Below are positions 58,500-64,000 of a stretch of 64,000 nucleotides of DNA, piece by piece. The notes under the pieces are model-generated. The model saw nothing but the letters and a program-made list of their open reading frames with translations, made no database searches and had not been told where the DNA came from. The translations under genes and the position numbers were made by a program. The first letter of the stretch is position 1; the number at the start of each line of letters is the position of its first letter. Source of the DNA: Macrocystis pyrifera (lineage: Eukaryota; Sar; Phaeophyceae; Laminariales; Laminariaceae); assembly GCA_031763025.1 (NCBI GenBank), contig JASSKH010000040.1, positions 620,001 through 684,000 on the forward strand, in the 5' to 3' direction.

Positions 58500-58767
58500 C
58501 CACATCTCTAAGTGAAAAAACAACAATAATCACAACACTGCAAGAAGTGCAAAACATAGTCAACACACAGCACCAAGTGAATAAAAATCACATCAAATGA
58601 AAAACAACAATAATAACAACACCACATGTGTGAAGACAATAGTTAACCACAACAACAAGTTAACAAAGATCAACATCCCACATCAACCAAAGACATTAAT
58701 TGGCGGGGGGAGCAGAGCGAAAAATACTCAACAGCACAAAACAACACGCAACAACAAGTACACCAAC
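58500..58767. repeat. AAC-rich minisatellite, left member of an inverted pair
   Basis: Diverged units of the form CACCAAGTGAATAAAAATCA and GAAAAACAACAATAATAACA. The same unit in reverse complement fills the end of the window (63780-64000), so the two arrays face each other across 5 kb containing the LINE remnant. Confidence 0.7.
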
Positions 58768-58882
58768 TATTACGGGGGTACATAGTTAATACGTAGGACC
58801 TCAGGTATACATTAAAAAAACTATATATTTACCTATTTTTACTAGCAAAATTAGGTCCCGTTAACTATGGACCCCCGTAATA
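58768..58882. mobile_element. MITE, TTACGGGGG family
   Basis: A complete copy from TATTACGGGGGTAC to GGACCCCCGTAATA, inserted at the edge of the AAC-rich minisatellite. It carries a small internal insertion (ACG) in the left arm. Confidence 0.9.
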
Positions 58883-59739
58883 AGTGCAAATTAAATCATC
58901 AGGTGTAACGAACGGAAATCCACTGCTTGCTGCTGTACACGAGTGTGTGTTGTCTTCACATTAAATTGTTCGTTCTACTCGACTTCATGAGTATACCCAG
59001 TGTCCGTCCTGATTCCTTATCCTAGAGAGACACCTGGCACTAATTACGCGGTTAAAGACTGAGACAGAGAAATAACAAAACAAAATATGCCTGCAAATTC
59101 ATTGGTAAAGCAAGTGAAATGCCAGCGTGCTGGGTACGAGAACATAACACGGGCAATACTAGAAAATAAGAACGAAAAAAAAATAAAAACACAAAAATTA
59201 TGAAGAGAAACATCTTACAAATGACGCAAGGACATCAGAAATGCTACAATAACAGAAGCAAAGCATACGAGTACGTACTCCAGAAGGCCAGATAACTGTT
59301 GCACGCGCGAAGCATCAGGCAAGAGAGGAAGATACCGGCATAAGGACGGCCGGGAGGAGAAAGAAAATAAAGAGAGAAACAAGCAAGAATGAAGAGAGAA
59401 GGGAGGAAAGAGGAAATCGTACTCCAGGCGGTGGTAGTAACCTGAGTGCCCGTCTGAGAAACAAGGCTAAAAGCAAGAACGAAGAGAGAAGGGAGGGAGG
59501 AAAGAGGAAATCATACTCCAGGCGTTGGTAGCAACCTGAGTGCCCGTCTCTGCTAGAAAACCGTTTCGGGATCCGAGCCACATATTTTGCCGTCTCCTTC
59601 CTACTCTTGCCAATAGCGGTGTCAAGTGTCAGTACTGCCGCTGTCGCGCCCTCCCCCATTGAACAAAACTCAACAAGAAACAAACTAAAACTGGTAGAAT
59701 TCAAGGGTCGAATCGATGCCTTGAAACCCGATATATCAT

Positions 59740-61908
59740 TTCGTTTCTGCACTCGTCGACATCTGTATCAGTTCGGCTGCCCCCCTTCCCCTCCCCCTGT
59801 CGCCGCTCTTGGCGTCCTCAACGTGGCGCAGCCAACCCCTCTCCGCCTTGTCCCTGTGCCACCTCACCATGAAACTGTCCGCCGCTTCGACGACCCCCCA
59901 GTACCACTTCCCACTCCTCTTAGCCACCCTCGGCTATACCACTGTCTCTTCTCCGAACAGCAAAGGGGAGCTTTCGGTGGACCCCTCGGTGGCTTGAAAA
60001 CCCTGAGGTCGTGTGCTAGATATTGGGCCCAGTTCTTTTGTGGTCGGCCTGGTCCCGGGTTGCCCCCATCAGCCATCGTCCTAAACATCGCCCGACGGGT
60101 CAGCCGTTCATGGGTCGTCCGATGTACGGCCCCTGCAGGGAGGAGGCGTCGTTTGCGGATGGTCGTCTCAAGACTCTCGCATTGTGCCTTCTTGAGGGCC
60201 TTGGCGTACGACATGAGGTGGTCGGTGCGTTGTGGGATGATCCGTAGGAAGGGTTTGTGGTATGCCGTTCGGATCTTAGCGAAGTGCTCCTGGCCAAGAA
60301 TCCACGTTATACACCCGTACAGCAGGGTCTCCATCACCTAGACCTTTGGCATACGCACTGTTAGAGTGAACGGGGTATCCTCCATATCGTAAAGCTCCCG
60401 TTTGAACCGCTTGTAGCATGCCCATGGGAGTCGGATCCGTCGTGTAGTCTCTGGCATAATGTCAGCGCTTGCGATGCCAAGACCGCCCAGATACAAAAAC
60501 TGCACCGTCTATCTATGCCTCTGGCCCGCTGCTTCGGTGGCGAGCGGTGAGGTCTGGGGTGCCTAGGACGGTGTCCGCAGCATGGTCTCCGTTTTCGTTT
60601 CGGATACGGTACGGCCTGCTGCTTCGAAAACGGCCACAATGATGGCCATCATCTTCTCAAGGCCTTCCGCCGACCTGGACACAATGCCTGCATCACCCGT
60701 GTGTAGCATACCCCATACTGCCCTCCGTACCCATGTTAGTGGGCCAACCTTCACCCCATTCCCTCCGAGGTCCCCCTCGAGGTGAACGAAGCTCCTCAAA
60801 CTGTCTGGGTCTTCACTGAAGCGTACCAGCACGGCGTGTATCACAGCAGCGAAGAAGTCATCGGACAGAAGCGGTGACAGCACAAATCTTTGCCGCAGTC
60901 CCCGAGTGACGTCAAACCATTTCGAGTGCTCACCGTCATCCGTACGCGCGCGAGCTCTCATGCCTTCGTAGAACTGGCGGATAATGGATAGCATCTTCTC
61001 TGGTACGCCGAAGCATGCGAGCACCACCCACAACAGCTCTCGGTCGACTGAGTCATATGCTTTCTGCAGATGGATGAAGCACATTTACAGGGGAAATGTT
61101 TGTTGCTCGTCCGAGTTCTTTGTAGTAGTCGCGCACGACGAACAGCATGTCGACTGTTGCTGTGCCGGGCGAAAAGCCGCACTGTTTCTCGGGGAGTTTC
61201 CCTTTGGCCTCGAAGTAGCTACTGAGGAGGACGGGACGCAATCAGGTTCAGCAATGCTTTGGCTGAATGGGTTACAGGCGAAACCCTCGGTAGTTGTTGC
61301 AACCAGAGCGATTCTTGTTCTTATGAACGATCTTAATGGTCGCATCTTTCCATTATTGGTGGGGGACGTCACCCGTTCTCCACACGTTGACATGTAAGTT
61401 TTGAAAGTACCAGATGAATTCGGGGTGGTCCATTTTCAGTAACTCGGCCGGAAGAGAGTCTGGTCTCACCACTTTCTTGTTTAGCATACCCCGGATTACC
61501 GCCGTCATGTCATCCATGGTCGGTTTATCTCCAAGCGATTGTGCCAACGGCCGTTGTGGCAATATGCTGCTGATGGTTAGGTCAAGCTTGGACGATTTCG
61601 TGGTCAGGAGGGTACCGAAAAAACCCACCCGCCGTGCAAGAATGCGCACGTTGTCCCTCGGTAACGTGCCATCCTCGTCTCTGATGACCTTCTCGCTTCT
61701 CGACTTTCGACCGTCCGATCTCACCGTTCCCTTCAAGTGCTTGTCGAAACCCCGCTGCCCGCTGGTCTCGTCGTCGAGAAGTCTCTCCGTTTCAGCAAGG
61801 TACTCTTCGAAGTAGGCATGCAACACTGCGTCAGTCGCCCTTCGCAGATTCGTGCACGCCGTCCTCAGCGTCTTCCACGCGGTTTTGTCTTTCTTATGTC
61901 CACCTGAT
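59740..61908 (-). pseudogene. Non-LTR (LINE) reverse transcriptase, 5'-truncated and inactivated
   Basis: Minus-strand order: KTAWKTLRTACTNLRRATDA (61.9 kb); a pre-RT segment with GFFGTLLTTKSSKLDLT and PAELLKMDHPEFIWYF; EKQCGFSPGTATVDMLFVVR; the palm with [11 protein letters not shown] (motif A), [12 protein letters not shown] (motif B, with Gly replaced) and MLHTGDAG, where the catalytic YADD should stand; then METLLYGCITW, the Cys-poor C-terminal region KKAQCESLETTIRKRRLLPAG and RWHRDKAERGWLRH. At least four frame changes separate these blocks. The endonuclease domain is absent. It is a dead copy of a LINE of the kind I associate with brown-algal genomes. It could not have mobilised the SINEs itself, but relatives elsewhere could. 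Confidence 0.85.
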
Positions 61909-63779
61909 ATTCTCTGCGCACACTATAATTGACAAAGACAAGCACAGCAGCACACAGAGTGCCCCTCCAGCTGTAAGCGCGCCCTTCGACACCCTTCGGT
62001 GATGTGATAGGAGACCCCTGATCATTTGTTGATAGGGAAAACTCCAGTAGGCGAAGCTGTTGACGAGCACTCGTGCTATTGTTATCGAAAGAGGGGGTAG
62101 CAAACTAATGCTTGGACCCGAGAGTGCTCGCATATGAGTACGCCGGAAAAGAAGGGGTCGTCACCTAACGTCGGGCCCTGGAGATATACTGGAACCGACT
62201 CCACGACAAGGCGTCTTGGCTTGATCACGAGGTGTGGGGTATATCCGTTGTCTCTCCTTGATTATTTGGAATAGCCGCATATTGCACCCATCTTTTCGAT
62301 TTTTGGATGTTCTTGTTGACATATTTTGATCGTCTATTCAGGGTGGGCTAATGTGACGGAGTACATAGGTATAGGTATGAGAACGTATGCGTGCTTAGCA
62401 TTCTTAGAAGGCATGATGTCACACCTCTCAAGTCAGGTGCACATGGTAGATCAGGGGAACCACAAGAATAGTATTACAGTGGAAATAGTGGTCTGGGTTC
62501 CCCCCTGTCTACCACTGTTTTCTACTCCTGCTTTATGTATCCTTTATTTCCTGCTTTCTGTACCTTATCGTAGTTCATACTATTGATGGAGTGAAAGCGA
62601 CAGCAAGGACTGACAAAATTATGGACGAGTATCTCAGCACCGACACACACCTGCACCCCTAAGAGGCAACTCCTTCACAAGAGCACTGCAAGAGAAAATA
62701 CATGAACTCATCGCCTAAATCGAGTGCCTTGAAAATACGTACTGATATGTAGCACTTCGTCGTTCACTACAGTACTGCTGTACATACAACAGTACCAGGT
62801 ACCTGGTATTTCACAACACCCAACAAGTACACCACCACAAAATATAACATAACACCAACACCACGACCACCAGTCACCATGAGCAACAAGTTCCTGCTGC
62901 TCCTGCAGCTGGTGGTGGTGGTAGCATGTGGTGTGTGGTGGTGTGGTGGAGTCGTACCCTGGTGGTGATCGTGCCGGTATTTGTTGGTGGTGGTTGCTGG
63001 TTGCACTGGTACTTTTCTGCATGGCTGCTCGTTTGCGGCGGGATGAGCTTCAATCCTCCCAGCTCCCATTGACATTAGGCACAGATTGGTACAGGGAGCC
63101 TTCAATTAGAGCACCTACCACCACCACGCTCTCCGATCTCGGCACGGCTTTCGACCCGAGCAGCACAGGACGGACGGCCTAAATAGCAGGCGTCTATAGA
63201 TCCCAAGCATGTCTAAATCGGCCCAGTGTACGTGTCGCACGTTGGTAAATACCAAACCGTACAGACGGTCGAGGGACAGGCGAGGGACGTCAAAGGTCAG
63301 AAAGTCCAAACATTTAAATCAGACCACTCTCTGGGACTTTTGGCGATCGTTTTTCAGCCGTTTATGTTTGTTCGTGTACCCATTATGTTTGTTCGCGTAC
63401 CCCATCACCTCCACATGCGTCCCCACACCCGATCGTTATAAAAGAGGATTGCGCAATCCTCATAGATGTGCCCGAGTAGTGCATAGAACATGTTCAAGCA
63501 CAACGACCAACCAGCTGGCACACCAACCACGCAGGCCTTTGGTTAGGGTTAGGATTAGAGTTCCGGGTTGGCCGTGGTTAGCCTTAAGGTGAAATTAATC
63601 TCACCTTCGAGGAAAAAATATCTTACAGTTTCGTGACAAGACCCTATGATACCTCAATTCAGTACAATATACTTTTATTCGGGCAAGTCTGAGGAAATTC
63701 GCCTGAAGGGGCAGTAGCCCAACAATAATACGTAGTGTTGTTGATGATTTTTTCCCTCCACCCCCCCCACGCCAGCTGT
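61909..63779. other. Noncoding region
   Basis: I see no gene. It contains the overlapping palindromes at 62793-62808 and the diverged repeat at 63108-63170. CACCAACACCAC/GTGGTGGT low-complexity sequence lies at 62815-62950. Confidence 0.5.
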
Positions 63780-64000
63780 TGTTGATGTATATACTGCTAT
63801 TGGCGTTTTTCACTTGGTTTTGTTGTGGGTGACTACTGTCTCAGTACTTGGTGTTGTAAACTACTACTGTTTTTCACTTTGTGATGTTTTTTTTTACTTG
63901 GTGCTGTTGTGAGCTTTTGTTTTTTTGCATTAATTACTTGTGACGTTATTATTGTCGTGTTTCACTTGGTAGTGTGGTTAAATACATCATTTGATATTAC
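63780..64000. repeat. TTCACTTGGTGTTGTTGTG minisatellite, right member of an inverted pair
   Basis: Diverged 20-35-bp units (TTTTTCACTTGGTTTTGTTG, ACTTGGTGCTGTTGTGAGC) continue to the window edge. They are the reverse complement of the 58500-58767 array. Confidence 0.7.

Larger units (their letters stand above)
56101..59739. other. Gene-poor region before the LINE remnant
   Basis: No supported gene. A segment at 57790-57850 (GAGCACCTACCACGACAAAA, CACGGCTTTCGACGCGAGCA) recurs in diverged form at 63108-63170, so it is repetitive rather than coding. 58500-58770 is an AAC-rich minisatellite, interrupted at its end by a MITE. Confidence 0.5.

Noticed and set aside
63540..63560. Telomere-like GGTTAGGGTTAGG
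   Set aside because: Only about two units, embedded in unique sequence; no array.
1..64000. CRISPR arrays, bacterial operons, ribosomal RNA genes
   Set aside because: No regularly spaced identical repeats, no polycistronic organisation and no rRNA-like conserved blocks were seen.

Overview
This window is nuclear DNA from an intron-rich, repeat-rich eukaryote. A brown alga (stramenopile) is my best guess. Three things support this: short GC-rich exons with GT-AG introns, plastid-type gene content, and reverse-transcriptase remnants that resemble those I associate with Ectocarpus-type genomes. The organism assignment is inference. The sequence itself shows spliced genes scattered in TE-rich DNA with long homopolymers and microsatellites. 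Most long open frames here are chance frames in low-complexity DNA.

Layout. (1) About 3.5-19.2 kb, plus strand: one gene of at least nine exons encoding a YacP/Rae1-type NYN-domain protein, a putative RNA endonuclease. One intron of 7.5 kb is packed with SINEs, MITEs and simple repeats. The 96-nt exon carrying one catalytic aspartate is tandemly duplicated. (2) 19.2-30.5 kb: gene-poor DNA with a GGTTCG-type minisatellite interrupted by MITEs, a decayed retroelement 3' end and a full-length copy of a repeat that ends in a C tract. (3) 30.5-38.8 kb, plus strand: a five-exon major facilitator transporter (MFS-A). (4) 38.8-48.0 kb: no convincing gene; retroelement fragments. (5) 48.0-52.0 kb, minus strand: a paralogous five-exon transporter (MFS-B) with identical intron phases, in tail-to-tail orientation to MFS-A. 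(6) 52-64 kb: CAG microsatellites, SINE-like heads, a ~690-bp foldback structure, a dead non-LTR retrotransposon and diverged minisatellites.

The two transporters have the organisation of the SLC17/PHT4 anion-transporter group. They share exon sizes (119 nt and 301 nt exactly), intron phases and recognisable intron sequence, so they arose by an inverted duplication. MFS-B is intact and predicts 556 residues. MFS-A carries about 310 extra residues in the central loop, with a reading-frame conflict that needs transcript evidence. No operon logic applies. The NYN gene and the transporters have no evident functional link.

The mobile-element content is readable in detail. A ~107-bp MITE family has TTACGGGGG ends and a TA target site, proven by a nested insertion. 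A tRNA-derived, poly-A-tailed SINE family is present. There is a hAT-like nonautonomous element with a 12-bp TIR and an 8-bp target duplication. A retroelement 3'-end family is repeatedly truncated at a C/G homopolymer. The palindrome TACCWGGTA occurs 18 times, where about 0.5 would be expected.
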